Source: Rhodobacteraceae bacterium HLUCCA08
GTDB lineage: Bacteria > Pseudomonadota > Alphaproteobacteria > Rhodobacterales > Rhodobacteraceae
Assembly: GCA_001314655.1 (NCBI GenBank)
Contig: LJSF01000031.1
Coordinates: forward strand, 1-40,141
Length of the DNA: 40,141 nt
Direction: 5' to 3'
Position 1 is the stretch's first letter. Each line of letters begins with the position of its first letter. Made by a program: the position numbers and the translations under genes. Positions 17,866-27,006 of the stretch are shown one piece after another. The notes beneath the pieces were generated by a model. The model was given only the letters and a program-made list of their open reading frames with translations, was not told where the DNA came from and did no database searches.

Positions 17866-18669
17866 ATGGCGCACGAAAAGAACCACGATTACCATATCCT
17901 GCCCCCATCGATCTGGCCATTTGTCGGCGCGGTCAGCGCCTTTGTGATGCTGTTCGGCGCGGTGCTGTGGATGCAGCCTTCGGGCACGCCCTGGCTGTTC
18001 CTGGCGGGCTTCGTCGGCGTCGCCTACACGATGTTCGGCTGGTGGGCCGATGTGGTCGCCGAAAGCCGGGTCGGCGATCACACCCCGGTGGTGCGGATCG
18101 GGCTGCGCTACGGCTTCATCCTGTTCATCATGTCCGAGGTGATGTTCTTCGCCGCCTGGTTCTGGAGCTTTTTCAAACACGCGCTCTACCCGATGGGCCC
18201 GCAAAGCCCGGCGGTGGACGGCCAATGGCCGCCGGCGGGGATCGAGACCTTCGATCCCTGGCACCTGCCGCTGATCAACACCCTGATCCTGTTGTGTTCC
18301 GGCGCCGCCGCGACCTGGGCGCACCATGCGCTGGTGCATGACAACAACCGCCAGGACATGAAGAACGGGTTGATCCTGGCCGTGTTGCTGGGGGTGATCT
18401 TCACCTTCTTCCAGGCCTATGAATACAGCCATGCGGGCTTCGGCCTGGCCGGCAACATCTATGGCGCCAACTTCTTCATGGCGACGGGGTTCCACGGCGT
18501 GCACGTGATCATCGGCACGATCTTCCTGTTCGTCTGCCTGCTGCGCCTGCAGAAGGGCGATTTCACCCAGGAGAAACATGTCGGCTTCGAGGCTGCCGCC
18601 TGGTATTGGCACTTCGTCGACGTTGTCTGGCTGTTCCTGTTCTTCTCGATCTACATCTGGGGAAGCTGA
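17866..18669 (+). CDS. ctaE: Cytochrome c oxidase subunit III
   Basis: The 267-residue protein shows the seven-helix COX3 pattern: [70 protein letters not shown] and [18 protein letters not shown]. Subunit III binds lipid and stabilises turnover of the catalytic core. AGGAAA lies seven bases before the ATG. It is the last gene before a strong hairpin, so the operon probably ends or is attenuated here. Confidence 0.97.
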   Translation: MAHEKNHDYHILPPSIWPFVGAVSAFVMLFGAVLWMQPSGTPWLFLAGFVGVAYTMFGWWADVVAESRVGDHTPVVRIGLRYGFILFIMSEVMFFAAWFWSFFKHALYPMGPQSPAVDGQWPPAGIETFDPWHLPLINTLILLCSGAAATWAHHALVHDNNRQDMKNGLILAVLLGVIFTFFQAYEYSHAGFGLAGNIYGANFFMATGFHGVHVIIGTIFLFVCLLRLQKGDFTQEKHVGFEAAAWYWHFVDVVWLFLFFSIYIWGS

Positions 18670-18710
18670 CCGGCCGGGGGGTCTTGACCCTCCGCCCCCA
18701 CATCGCCAAC

Positions 18711-18737
18711 AAGCGCGGGGTCATTCGCCCCGCGCTT
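18711..18737 (+). terminator. Hairpin terminator or attenuator after ctaE
   Basis: AAGCGCGGGG (18711-18720) and CCCCGCGCTT (18728-18737) form a perfect ten-base stem around TCATTCG. CTTCGTTC follows, a weak U-rich tract. It lies between ctaE and surf1 and probably lowers expression of surf1 and the genes beyond it. Confidence 0.65.
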
Positions 18738-18755
18738 CTTCGTTCAAGGCCGTCC

Positions 18756-19433
18756 ATGCTGCGCAAGCTCGCCTTTCCGATCCTTCTGGGTGTCGCCGGT
18801 GTCGCCATTCTGGTGGCGCTGGCGATCTGGCAGATGCAAAGGCTGGCGTGGAAAGAGGGCGTGATCGCCCGGATCGAGGCGCAGATCGCCGCCGATCCCG
18901 TGCTGCTGCCCGCTGCGCCGGACCCCGTGGCCGACAATTACCTGCCGGTGATCGTCGAGGGCGCGCCGACCGGGCAGGAGTTGCACGTGCTGACCTCGGG
19001 CACGCCGGCCGGGCAGGGCTACCGGGTGATTTCCGCCTTCGAGACGGCCGAGGGGCGGCGGATCCTGCTGGACCAGGGGCTGATGGACTATGCGGACAAG
19101 GACACGCCACCCGCAACCGACCCGGTGACGGTGCAGGGCAACCTGGTCTGGCCGGACGAGGGCAGCGCCGCCGACAAGGCGCCGAACCTGGCCGAGAACA
19201 TCTGGTTCGCCCGCGCCGTCGCGCCGATGGCCGGGGCGCTGGACACCGAGCCGCTGCTGCTGGTGCAATCGGCGGCCAGCGCCTATGACCCGCGGATCAC
19301 CCCGCTGCCGGTGGATACGCGCAACATCCGCAACGACCACCTGGAATACATGATCACCTGGTTCAGCCTGGCCGCCGTCTGGGCCGCCATGTCGGGCTGG
19401 CTGGCAACCCGCATCCTGCGCCGGAAGGACTGA
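18756..19433 (+). CDS. SURF1 family oxidase assembly protein
   Basis: The 225-residue protein has the SURF1 arrangement: an N-terminal helix (LAFPILLGVAGVAILVALAIWQMQRL), whose WQMQRL is the usual family turn, a periplasmic domain, and a C-terminal helix ending MITWFSLAAVWAAMSGWLATR preceded by RNDHLEY. SURF1 helps insert haem a into subunit I. AAGG is about six bases upstream of the ATG at 18756; a longer reading from 18606 would run through the hairpin. It is the last oxidase gene and leads into thrC with a five-base gap. Confidence 0.93.
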   Translation: MLRKLAFPILLGVAGVAILVALAIWQMQRLAWKEGVIARIEAQIAADPVLLPAAPDPVADNYLPVIVEGAPTGQELHVLTSGTPAGQGYRVISAFETAEGRRILLDQGLMDYADKDTPPATDPVTVQGNLVWPDEGSAADKAPNLAENIWFARAVAPMAGALDTEPLLLVQSAASAYDPRITPLPVDTRNIRNDHLEYMITWFSLAAVWAAMSGWLATRILRRKD

Positions 19434-19438
19434 CCGAC

Positions 19439-20827
19439 ATGCGCTATATCTCGACCCGGGGCCGGGCCCCGAGCCTGAGCTTCGAAGAGGCGATGATGAC
19501 CGGGCTGGCCCGCGATGGCGGGCTGTATCTGCCCGAAACCGTGCCGACAATGGCGCCCGACGAGATCGCGGGCCTGGCAGGCCTGCGATACGAGGAGGTC
19601 GCCTTTCGGGTGATGCGCCCCTTTATCGGCGACGCCTTCACCGATGCCGAGTTCCGGGCCCTGATCGACCGCGCCTATGCCGGCTTCGGCCATGCCGCCC
19701 GCGCGCCGCTGGTCCAGCTGGCGCCGAACCATTTCCTGCTGGAACTGTTCCACGGGCCGACCCTGGCCTTCAAGGATTTCGCCATGCAGCTGATCGGCCA
19801 GCTGATGCAGGCGGCGCTGGAACGGTCCGGCCAGCGGATCACCATCGTCGGCGCCACCAGCGGCGATACCGGCAGCGCGGCGATCGAGGCGTTCAAGGGC
19901 CTCGACAATGTGGATGTCTTCATCCTGTTCCCCCATGGCCGGGTCTCCGAGGTGCAGCGCCGGCAGATGACCACGGCGGCCGAGGGCAATGTCCATGCCC
20001 TGGCCGTCGACGGTGATTTCGACACCTGTCAGGCCCGGCTGAAGGACATGTTCAACGATTTCGCCTTTCGCGACGCGGTCGGGCTGGCCGGGGTGAACAG
20101 CATCAACTGGGCGCGGGTGCTGGCGCAGGTGGTCTATTACTTCACCGCCGCGGTCAGCCTGGGCGCGCCGCATCGCAAGATCGGCTTTACCGTGCCCACG
20201 GGCAATTTCGGCGACATCTTCGCCGGTTTCATCGCCCGGGAAATGGGCCTGCCGGTGGACAGGCTGGTGATCGCCACCAACCAGAACGACATCCTGCACC
20301 GCACCCTGGAAACCGGCGCCCAGGTGACGCAGGGGGTGACGCCCTCGATCAGCCCCAGCATGGATATCCAGGTCAGCAGCAATTTCGAACGCGCCCTGTT
20401 CTGGGCCTATGGCCGCGACGGCGCCGTGGTCTCCGAGCAGATGGACGACTTGCGCGCCAAGGGGCGGTTCACCATCAGCCAGGGCGCGATCGACTTCCTG
20501 CGCGGCGCCTTCGCCAGCGGCCGCGCCAGCGAGGCCGAGACCCTGGCCACGATCGCCGGGATCGCCCGCACGACGGGCGAGGTGCTGTGCCCGCATTCCG
20601 CCGTGGGCGTCAAGGTCGCCGCCGACCATCTGGGCGCGGTGCCCATGGTCACGCTGGCCACCGCCCATCCGGCCAAGTTCCCCGAGGCGGTGCACCGGGC
20701 GACCGGAATGCTGCCGCCTCTTCCCTCGCACATGGCGGACCTTTATGACCGACCGGAGCGGGTGACCCGGGTCGCCGACGATCTGGCCGCCCTGCAGACC
20801 CTGATCAAGGAGCGGCGCCGCGCGTGA
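19439..20827 (+). CDS. thrC: Threonine synthase
   Basis: The 462-residue PLP enzyme has the family N-terminus MRYISTRGRAPSLSFEEAM, the cofactor lysine Lys112 in TLAFKDFAMQ, the phosphate loop GATSGDTGSAAIEA, and VNSINWARVLAQVVYY. It turns O-phosphohomoserine into threonine. GGAAGGAC overlaps the surf1 stop and serves as ribosome-binding site. The stop overlaps the GTG start of the next gene by four bases. Length and motifs are those of the long bacterial/fungal-type threonine synthases. Confidence 0.97.
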   Translation: MRYISTRGRAPSLSFEEAMMTGLARDGGLYLPETVPTMAPDEIAGLAGLRYEEVAFRVMRPFIGDAFTDAEFRALIDRAYAGFGHAARAPLVQLAPNHFLLELFHGPTLAFKDFAMQLIGQLMQAALERSGQRITIVGATSGDTGSAAIEAFKGLDNVDVFILFPHGRVSEVQRRQMTTAAEGNVHALAVDGDFDTCQARLKDMFNDFAFRDAVGLAGVNSINWARVLAQVVYYFTAAVSLGAPHRKIGFTVPTGNFGDIFAGFIAREMGLPVDRLVIATNQNDILHRTLETGAQVTQGVTPSISPSMDIQVSSNFERALFWAYGRDGAVVSEQMDDLRAKGRFTISQGAIDFLRGAFASGRASEAETLATIAGIARTTGEVLCPHSAVGVKVAADHLGAVPMVTLATAHPAKFPEAVHRATGMLPPLPSHMADLYDRPERVTRVADDLAALQTLIKERRRA

Positions 20828-22089
20828 GCATCGAAACCCATACCCTGCCCAATGGCGTGCGCGTCGTCGTCGAACCGATGGAGGGGCTGAAAAGCGCCTC
20901 GGTCGGGATCTGGATCGATGCCGGCGGCCGCCACGAACGGGCCGAGCAGAACGGCGTCGCCCATTTCCTCGAACATATGGCCTTCAAGGGCACGCAGACG
21001 CGCAGCGCCCTGCAGATCGCCGAGGAAATCGAGGATGTGGGCGGCTATATCAATGCCTATACCAGCCGCGAGATGACCGCCTATTACGTCCGCATCCTGG
21101 AGGATGACGTGGCGCTGGCGATGGATGTGCTGGCCGATATCCTGCTGAACCCGGTCTTCGACACCCGCGAGATCGAGGTCGAGCGCGGGGTGATCCTGCA
21201 AGAGATCGGCCAGGCGCTGGACACGCCCGACGACATCATCTTCGACTGGTTGCAGGAGGAATCCTATCCCGACCAGCCGCTGGGCCGCACCATCCTGGGC
21301 GACAGCGACCGGGTGAAGCGGTTCGGCAAGTCCGACCTGTCGGATTTCGTGGCCGAACATTACCGCCCCGACCAGATGATCCTGTCGGCGGCGGGTGGCG
21401 TCGATCCCGATCAGATCCTGCGCCTGGCCGAACGCTATTTCGGGCATCTGGTGGCGCGCGCGGGGGGGGCTGCCGCCGAAACCGCCCGCTTTGCCGGGGG
21501 CGAGCGGCGGGTCGTCAAGGCGCTGGAACAGGCCCATATCGCCCTGGCCTTCGAGGGGCCGAGCTATACCGACCCCGACATCTACGCCGCCCAGATCCAT
21601 TCCATCGCGCTGGGCGGGGGCATGTCGTCGCGGCTGTTCCAGGAACTGCGCGAAAATCGCGGGCTGTGCTACACGATCTTTGCCCAGGCCGGCGCCTATG
21701 CCGATACCGGGATGACCACGATCTATGCCGGCACCTCGGCCGAGGAACTGGGCGCCCTGGCCGAGGTGACGATCGACGAGATGCGCCGCGCCGCCGACGA
21801 CATGAGCGACGCCGAGGTCGCCCGGGCCCGCGCCCAGATGAAGGCGGGGATGCTGATGGGGCTGGAAAGCCCCTCGAACCGGGCCGAGCGGATGGCGCGG
21901 ATGCTGTCGATCTGGGGCCGGGTGCCGAGCATCGAGGAAACCGTCGAACGGATCGAGGCGGTAAGCACCGCCGACGTGCGCGCCATGGCCGCGCGGATGG
22001 CCGGGCAGGCGGGCAGCGCCCTGGCGCTTTATGGCCCGGTGGAGCGGGCGCCGGGCCTGGACGCCCTGCGGGCAAGGCTTGCCGCGTGA
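20824..22089 (+). CDS. M16 zinc peptidase, mitochondrial-processing-peptidase-like
   Basis: The 421-residue protein has the inverted zinc motif HFLEHMAFKGT (His47, Glu50, His51) and the downstream EVERGVILQEI stretch that supplies the third ligand. The C-terminal half has GGGMSSRLFQELRENRGLCYTI, typical of M16B. It begins with GTG inside GTGA overlapping the thrC stop. There is no signal peptide, so it is predicted cytoplasmic. In Rhodobacterales this gene regularly sits next to thrC. It probably degrades peptides; the substrate is unknown. Confidence 0.93.
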   Translation: MSIETHTLPNGVRVVVEPMEGLKSASVGIWIDAGGRHERAEQNGVAHFLEHMAFKGTQTRSALQIAEEIEDVGGYINAYTSREMTAYYVRILEDDVALAMDVLADILLNPVFDTREIEVERGVILQEIGQALDTPDDIIFDWLQEESYPDQPLGRTILGDSDRVKRFGKSDLSDFVAEHYRPDQMILSAAGGVDPDQILRLAERYFGHLVARAGGAAAETARFAGGERRVVKALEQAHIALAFEGPSYTDPDIYAAQIHSIALGGGMSSRLFQELRENRGLCYTIFAQAGAYADTGMTTIYAGTSAEELGALAEVTIDEMRRAADDMSDAEVARARAQMKAGMLMGLESPSNRAERMARMLSIWGRVPSIEETVERIEAVSTADVRAMAARMAGQAGSALALYGPVERAPGLDALRARLAA

Positions 22090-22673
22090 TGCTGCTCGGG
22101 CGGCGGAAGATCCGGCTGGAAACCGAGCGCATGACCCTGCGCCCCCCGGCCCATGCCGATTTCCGCGCCTGGGCCGAGCTGCGCGCCCAAAGCGCGGCCT
22201 TTCTGCAGCCCTGGGAGCCGACCTGGGCCGAGGATCATCTGACCCGCAAGTCCTTCACCAACCGGGTCTACTGGGCGGCGCGGTCGATCGCGGCCGGCAC
22301 GGCGCTGCCGCTGTTCCTGATCCGCCGCGAGGATGACCGGCTGCTGGGCGCGATCACCCTGGATCACATCAAGCGCGGCCCGGCCCAATCCGGCACCACG
22401 GGCTACTGGATCGGGGACCCCTTCGTGCGCCAGGGCTACATGCGCGAGGCGGTTCTGGCGGTGGTGCATCATGCCTTCAACACCCTGGACCTGAGCCGGA
22501 TCGAGGCCGGCTGCCTGCCGGAAAACCGCGCCTCGCGCGCGCTGCTGGAAAGCTGCGGCTACAAATACGAAGGCGTGGCGCAAAGCTATCTTCAGATCAA
22601 CGGACGTTGGCGCAATCATGTGCTCTACGCCAATCTGCGCCATGACCGGCGCGGCAAGACGGATGTGGGCTAG
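22089..22673 (+). CDS. RimJ/RimL-type GNAT acetyltransferase
   Basis: The 194-residue protein starts MLLGRRKIRLETERMTLRPP, has the acetyl-CoA loop FVRQGYMREAVLAVVHHAFN, and the family ending LSRIEAGCLPENRASRALLESCGYKYEGVAQ. These are the marks of ribosomal-protein N-terminal acetyltransferases of the RimJ type. The ATG overlaps the peptidase stop by one base. The target could be S5 or another protein. Confidence 0.9.
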   Translation: MLLGRRKIRLETERMTLRPPAHADFRAWAELRAQSAAFLQPWEPTWAEDHLTRKSFTNRVYWAARSIAAGTALPLFLIRREDDRLLGAITLDHIKRGPAQSGTTGYWIGDPFVRQGYMREAVLAVVHHAFNTLDLSRIEAGCLPENRASRALLESCGYKYEGVAQSYLQINGRWRNHVLYANLRHDRRGKTDVG

Positions 22674-22710
22674 GGCCTGCATGGCCCATCGCGGACCCGG
22701 GATGCCAAAT

Positions 22711-22733
22711 GCCTTCGGATTCTGTCCGAAGGC
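22711..22733 (+). terminator. Hairpin after the RimJ-type gene
   Basis: GCCTTCGGA (22711-22719) and TCCGAAGGC (22725-22733) form a nine-base stem with loop TTCTG, followed by GGAAAATTGCTGTTCTTC. It lies 38 bases after the acetyltransferase stop and may end the thrC transcript. There is no clean U-tract, so this is a moderate call. Confidence 0.45.
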
Positions 22734-22849
22734 GGAAAATTGCTGTTCTTCGGGATGGTTTAGGCGGATTTCCGCAAGGCTGTTTGGTTTCCGGAGCACG
22801 GTGGATTAGGTCGGTGTCGCGAACCCAAGCAAACCCTGAAAGGATCGAC

Positions 22850-23227
22850 ATGACCCTCAAAAAGACCTTTTTCACCACGCTCGCGGCCACCGGCATGGCT
22901 GTTGCATCCTTCGCCGCCGTCCCCGCCGTCGCACAGGTGATGGACGCCCCCGCGGCGCCCGCCGATGTGGACGATGTCGAACTGGATGCCTTTGTCGAAG
23001 CGCTCGCTTCGGTCATGGAGATCGAAGAAAGCTACGCCGCCCGCCTGGGCGAAGCCGAAGGTGACGAAGCCATGCAGCAAGAGCTGATGGAAGAGGCCCG
23101 CGCCGAAATGGTGGAGGCGGTGAACGAGACGCCCGAGATGGATGTCGAGCGCTACCTCGAGATCCTCGAACTGGCCCAGACCGATCCCGACCTGAGCGCC
23201 GAGCTGGTCGAGCGCATGGAAAACTGA
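22850..23227 (+). CDS. Secreted DUF4168 protein
   Basis: The 125-residue product has a signal peptide (MTLKKTFFTTLAATGMAVAS onward, cut after AVAQ) and a mature, strongly acidic helical domain. The domain has LDAFVEALASVMEIEESYAARLGE and a C-terminal YLEILELAQTDPDLSAELVERME. This matches the DUF4168 pattern. AAAGGA is six bases before the ATG; longer readings beginning at 22709 run through the upstream hairpin. The function is unknown; it is likely periplasmic. It is a single gene converging on the flavoenzyme that follows. Confidence 0.82.
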   Translation: MTLKKTFFTTLAATGMAVASFAAVPAVAQVMDAPAAPADVDDVELDAFVEALASVMEIEESYAARLGEAEGDEAMQQELMEEARAEMVEAVNETPEMDVERYLEILELAQTDPDLSAELVERMEN

Positions 23228-23252
23228 GCGCCGTCCCTCACGGCGACAGGCG

Positions 23253-23286
23253 CCGCCCGCATGCCGATCGACCGGCATGCGGGCGG
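23253..23286. terminator. Bidirectional hairpin between convergent genes
   Basis: CCGCCCGCATGCCG (23253-23266) is perfectly complementary to CGGCATGCGGGCGG (23273-23286), with loop ATCGAC. It sits between the stop of the DUF4168 gene and the stop of the minus-strand flavoenzyme. A 14-base GC-rich stem can end transcripts from both sides, although neither strand has a U-tract. Confidence 0.6.
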
Positions 23287-23296
23287 GGCCGAAGCC

Positions 23297-24712
23297 CTAT
23301 TCCCGAAGCACCGCCCCCGGGTTCAGGATCCCCGCCGGGTCGAGCGCCGCCTTGATCGTCCGCATCACCGCCAGCTTGGCCGGGTCGGCATAGCGTTCCA
23401 GGTCGTCGACCTTGAGCCGGCCGATCCCGTGTTCGGCGCTGACCGACCCGTCCATCGCATGCACCAGGTCGTGGATGCCGCGCTTGATCGCGTCGCGGTC
23501 GTCCAGATGATCGGCCCGGGTCCGGCCGGGCTGCGGAAAGACGTTGTAATGCAGGTTGCCGTCGCCCAGATGGCCGAAGCAATTGACCCGGAAATCGCCG
23601 ATCCGCGCCAGGACCCCGGGGGCGCGGTCGAGGAACTCCGGGATCGCGCCCAGCGGCAACGAGATGTCGTGCGATGAAACCGACCCGATCCGGCGGTTCG
23701 CCTCGGGGATGTTTTCACGGATGTCCCACAGATCGCGCCGCTGCGCCTGCGACGCCGCGATCACGCCATCGTTGACCAGACCGGCCTCGAGGGCCGCTTC
23801 GAACAAGGTTTCGAGCGCCCCGGTCGGGTCCAGCCCGGCGGGCAGGCCGATCTCGATCAGCACCGACCAGTCCGGCGCCTGGTCGAAGGGGCGGCGATAG
23901 GCGACGCCGGTTTCGTCCAGGAAATCGAAGCCCTGCCGGTGGATCAGTTCGAACCCGCTGACCGCCTCGCCCAGCCGGTCGCCGGCCAGGGCCAGCAGGT
24001 CGAGGGCCGCGCGGGGGCCGGCCACCGCCAGCAGCGCGGTGCCCTGGCCCGCCGGGATCGGCGACAGTTTCAGCGCGGCGGCGGTGATGATGCCCAGCGT
24101 CCCCTCTGATCCGATCACCAGGTCGCGCAGGTCATAGCCGGTATTGTCCTTGCGCAGCCGGGTCAGCCCGGTCCAGACCGTGCCATCGGCCCAGACCACC
24201 TCGAGCCCCAGGCATTGCACCCGGGCGTTGCCATAGCGCAGCACGTTGGTGCCCCCGGCATTGGTCGCCAGCAGGCCGCCGATCCGGGCCGAGCCTTCGG
24301 AGGCCAGCGACAGCGCGAACATCCGTCCGGCGTCGCGCGCCGCGGCCTGGATATCGGCCAGCACCGCGCCGGCTTCGGCCACCATCACGTTCTCCGACGG
24401 CAGGACCGACCGGATCGCCGCCATCCGGCGCAGCGACAGGACCACCGGTGCCGGGCCGTCGGACAGCAATTGCCCGCCGACCAGCCCGGTGCCGCCGCCA
24501 TGGGGCACGATGCCGACCCGCGCCGCCGCACAGGCGCGGACCACCGTCGCGACCTCGTCGGTCGTGCCCGGCGCCACGACCAGGCCGGTGCCGTGCCAGC
24601 GCCCGCGCGGCTCTTCCAGCATCGCGGCGGTATCGGCGGGAAAGGCGGCGGCGGGCAATGCCGCGCGCAGCTCTGCCTCGAAAGCGGGGGAAACGGGGGT
24701 CAGATCGGTCAT
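23297..24712 (-). CDS. FAD-linked D-2-hydroxyacid dehydrogenase (GlcD/D2HGDH type)
   Basis: The 471-residue flavoprotein has the PCMH-type FAD segment VPHGGGTGLVGGQL, then SEGSARIGGLLATNAGGTNVLRYGN and VIGSEGTLGIITAAALKL. The C-terminal cap contains SSHDISLPL, FGHLGDGNLHYNVF and SAEHGIGRLK, whose His and Asn residues bind the substrate carboxylate and metal. Enzymes of this group oxidise D-2-hydroxyglutarate, D-lactate or glycolate. The lone gene, without glcE/glcF, argues against a glycolate oxidase complex and favours a D2HGDH-like enzyme. It starts ten bases after the stop of the exported MBL gene and is probably cotranscribed with it. Confidence 0.9.
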   Translation of the reverse strand: MTDLTPVSPAFEAELRAALPAAAFPADTAAMLEEPRGRWHGTGLVVAPGTTDEVATVVRACAAARVGIVPHGGGTGLVGGQLLSDGPAPVVLSLRRMAAIRSVLPSENVMVAEAGAVLADIQAAARDAGRMFALSLASEGSARIGGLLATNAGGTNVLRYGNARVQCLGLEVVWADGTVWTGLTRLRKDNTGYDLRDLVIGSEGTLGIITAAALKLSPIPAGQGTALLAVAGPRAALDLLALAGDRLGEAVSGFELIHRQGFDFLDETGVAYRRPFDQAPDWSVLIEIGLPAGLDPTGALETLFEAALEAGLVNDGVIAASQAQRRDLWDIRENIPEANRRIGSVSSHDISLPLGAIPEFLDRAPGVLARIGDFRVNCFGHLGDGNLHYNVFPQPGRTRADHLDDRDAIKRGIHDLVHAMDGSVSAEHGIGRLKVDDLERYADPAKLAVMRTIKAALDPAGILNPGAVLRE

Positions 24713-24722
24713 CGGGAGGGTT

Positions 24723-25553
24723 CTAGTCGCTCAGCAACGCAGGCTCCAGCACGATCACCGTCGGTTGCGCCGGCAGGCTGGTCAGCGACAGCACGAGGTC
24801 CGACCCGCCGGGGCGCTCTACGGCAAAGCCGGCCTCTTCCATCCGCACCACGAACCGGTCCAGGGTGCCGCGCCCGAACCAGTGCATCGGGATCACCACG
24901 CTGGCGCGCAGCCGCTCCATGATCCGCACCACGGTGTCGTGGTCCAGCGTCAGCCCGCCATCGACCGCCACCATCACCACGTCGACCCGGCCCAGCGCGG
25001 CATATTGCGCCGCGTCGGGTTCGTGGTGCAGGTGGCCCAGATGGCCGATGCACAGCCCCGCCACCTCGAAGACGAAGATCGAATTGCCGTTCTCGCGCAC
25101 CTGCAGACCGCCGCCCGAGCGGACATCGGTATGCACGTTGCGCACCAGCATCTCGCCCAGGTCCAGGGAATGGTCGCGCGGGCCGTCGGCATCGGCCCAG
25201 CCTTCCAGCACATGGGGGATCGCCGGGTCGGGAAAGGCGGTCCAATGGGTGGAATGGGCGTTGTTCATCGTCACCACGTCGGGGATCAGGTCGACATTTC
25301 CGAAGAACCCGGTGAAATCGGTCATCGCGGTCAGCCCGCCGGGGGTGCGCAGGTAGAACATCGCATGGTCGACATAGCCGATCCGGACGGTGTCGCTTGC
25401 GATCGGTTCGGCCCAGCTGGCCCGGTGCAGATATTGCACCCCGGGCACCTGGCTGAGCGCGACGCAATGGGACGGGATCCGGTCCTGGGCGGCGGCGGGG
25501 GCGGCCAGAGAGACCAGGGCAGAGGCGACAAGGGCAAGGACGAGACGAAGCAT
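24723..25553 (-). CDS. Exported metallo-beta-lactamase-fold protein
   Basis: The 276-residue product begins with a signal peptide (MLRLVLALVASALVSLAAPA, cut after AAAQ). The mature part resembles UlaG-like MBL proteins: RIGYVDHAMFYLRTPGG, TMNNAHSTHW in place of the common HxHxDH site, FEVAGLCIGHLGHLHHEP, and a final VVIPMHWFGRG. The altered first motif (NNAHSTHW) suggests unusual metal binding or no hydrolase activity. AGGAGG precedes the ATG by nine bases. It lies upstream of, and on the same strand as, the flavoenzyme gene, and diverges from lysC. The substrate is unknown. Confidence 0.82.
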   Translation of the reverse strand: MLRLVLALVASALVSLAAPAAAQDRIPSHCVALSQVPGVQYLHRASWAEPIASDTVRIGYVDHAMFYLRTPGGLTAMTDFTGFFGNVDLIPDVVTMNNAHSTHWTAFPDPAIPHVLEGWADADGPRDHSLDLGEMLVRNVHTDVRSGGGLQVRENGNSIFVFEVAGLCIGHLGHLHHEPDAAQYAALGRVDVVMVAVDGGLTLDHDTVVRIMERLRASVVIPMHWFGRGTLDRFVVRMEEAGFAVERPGGSDLVLSLTSLPAQPTVIVLEPALLSD

Positions 25554-25649
25554 GACGCGGACCTCCTGGCCGGAAGGATAGCGCGGCAGAGCGGAAAGTC
25601 AGCACAACAGATGACGGGAAGCCGACGCGCGGCGGCGGCGCGGTTCATC

Positions 25650-25678
25650 TTGCCCTTGTTCCGCCTTGCGCCTATGAG
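25650..25678 (+). promoter_or_regulatory. Candidate sigma70-type promoter of lysC
   Basis: TTGCCC (25650-25655) and TATGAG (25673-25678) stand 17 bases apart, about 30 bases ahead of the lysC start. Spacing is ideal and the match to the -35 and -10 consensus is partial. The spacer separates the divergent lysC and MBL genes. Confidence 0.35.
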
Positions 25679-25707
25679 GGCGCGGACGTGAAAGGGCAGG
25701 GCAGACC

Positions 25708-26946
25708 ATGTCGGTTCTGGTGATGAAATTCGGCGGCACATCGGTCGCCACGCTCGACCGTATCCGCCGCGCGGCCAAGCGCGTGGGGGTGGAGGTCGCC
25801 AAGGGCCATGACGTGATCGTCATCGTCAGCGCCATGGCCGGCGAAACCAACAAGCTGGTGGGTTTCGTGGACGAGACCAGCCCGCTTTACGATGCCCGCG
25901 AATACGATGCCGTGGTCAGTTCGGGCGAAAACGTGACCGCCGGGCTGATGGCGCTCACCTTGCAGGAAATGGACATCCCGGCGCGGTCCTGGCAGGGCTG
26001 GCAGGTGCCGGTCCGGACGACAAGCGCCCACAGCGCCGCCCGGATCGAAGAGATCGAGCCCGACAACATCCGCGCCAAATTCGCCGAAGGCATGAAGGTC
26101 GCCGTGGTCGCGGGGTTCCAGGGGGTCAGCCCCGAGGGCCGGATCACCACGCTGGGTCGGGGCGGCTCCGACACCACCGCCGTGGCCTTTGCCGCCGCCT
26201 TCGGCGCGGTGCGCTGCGATATCTACACCGATGTGGACGGGGTCTATACCACCGACCCGCGCATCGCCGACAAGGCCCGCAAGCTGGACCAGATCGCTTT
26301 CGAGGAGATGCTGGAACTGGCCTCCCTGGGCGCCAAGGTGCTGCAGACCCGCTCGGTCGAGCTGGCGATGCGCTATGGTGTCAAGCTGCGGGTTCTGAGC
26401 AGTTTCGAGGAACAATCGGACGATGCGGGCACGCTGGTCTGCCCCGAGGAGGACGTGATGGAAAACCGACCCGTATCGGGCATCGCCCATAGCCGCGACG
26501 AGGCCAAGATGACGCTGATCAGCGTTGCCGACCGCCCGGGCATCGCCGCCGCCATATTCCTGCCCCTGTCCGAGGCCGGGGTGAACGTGGACATGATCGT
26601 CCAGAACATCTCCGAGGACGGGCGCACGGACATGACGTTCTCCTGCCCGATCGACCAGGTGAAGCGGGCCGACAAGGCGCTGATGGAGGCCAAGGAGCGG
26701 GGCGATCTGAACTTCCACGACCTGGTCGCCGATACGGATGTGGCCAAGGTCAGCGCCGTCGGCATCGGCATGCGGTCCCAGTCCGGCGTCGCCGCGAAGA
26801 TGTTCAAGACGCTGAGCGACGAGAACATCAACATCAAGGTCATCGCCACCTCGGAAATCAAGATTTCCGTCCTGATCGACCGGAAATACATGGAACTGGC
26901 GGTCCAGGCCCTGCATGATGCCTTCGAATTGGAGAAGGCGGGGTAA
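25708..26946 (+). CDS. lysC: Aspartate kinase
   Basis: The 412-residue enzyme has the kinase start VLVMKFGGTSVA, then VVSSGENVTAGLMAL and LGRGGSDTTAVAFAAAFGA. It has two ACT domains in the last 150 residues, including TLISVADRPGIAAAIFLPLSEAGVNVDMI and KMFKTLSDENINIKVIATSEIKISVLI. It phosphorylates aspartate for lysine, threonine and methionine synthesis and is likely feedback-regulated through the ACT domains. AGGGCAG precedes the ATG. In Rhodobacterales lysC is commonly next to ptsP; here a small lipoprotein gene lies between. Confidence 0.97.
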   Translation: MSVLVMKFGGTSVATLDRIRRAAKRVGVEVAKGHDVIVIVSAMAGETNKLVGFVDETSPLYDAREYDAVVSSGENVTAGLMALTLQEMDIPARSWQGWQVPVRTTSAHSAARIEEIEPDNIRAKFAEGMKVAVVAGFQGVSPEGRITTLGRGGSDTTAVAFAAAFGAVRCDIYTDVDGVYTTDPRIADKARKLDQIAFEEMLELASLGAKVLQTRSVELAMRYGVKLRVLSSFEEQSDDAGTLVCPEEDVMENRPVSGIAHSRDEAKMTLISVADRPGIAAAIFLPLSEAGVNVDMIVQNISEDGRTDMTFSCPIDQVKRADKALMEAKERGDLNFHDLVADTDVAKVSAVGIGMRSQSGVAAKMFKTLSDENINIKVIATSEIKISVLIDRKYMELAVQALHDAFELEKAG

Positions 26947-27006
26947 CGAAGCGTTAACCGACCCTGTGCGATCCATGGGCGTGATGCGGCCAAGCGGGAG
27001 ACCGTC

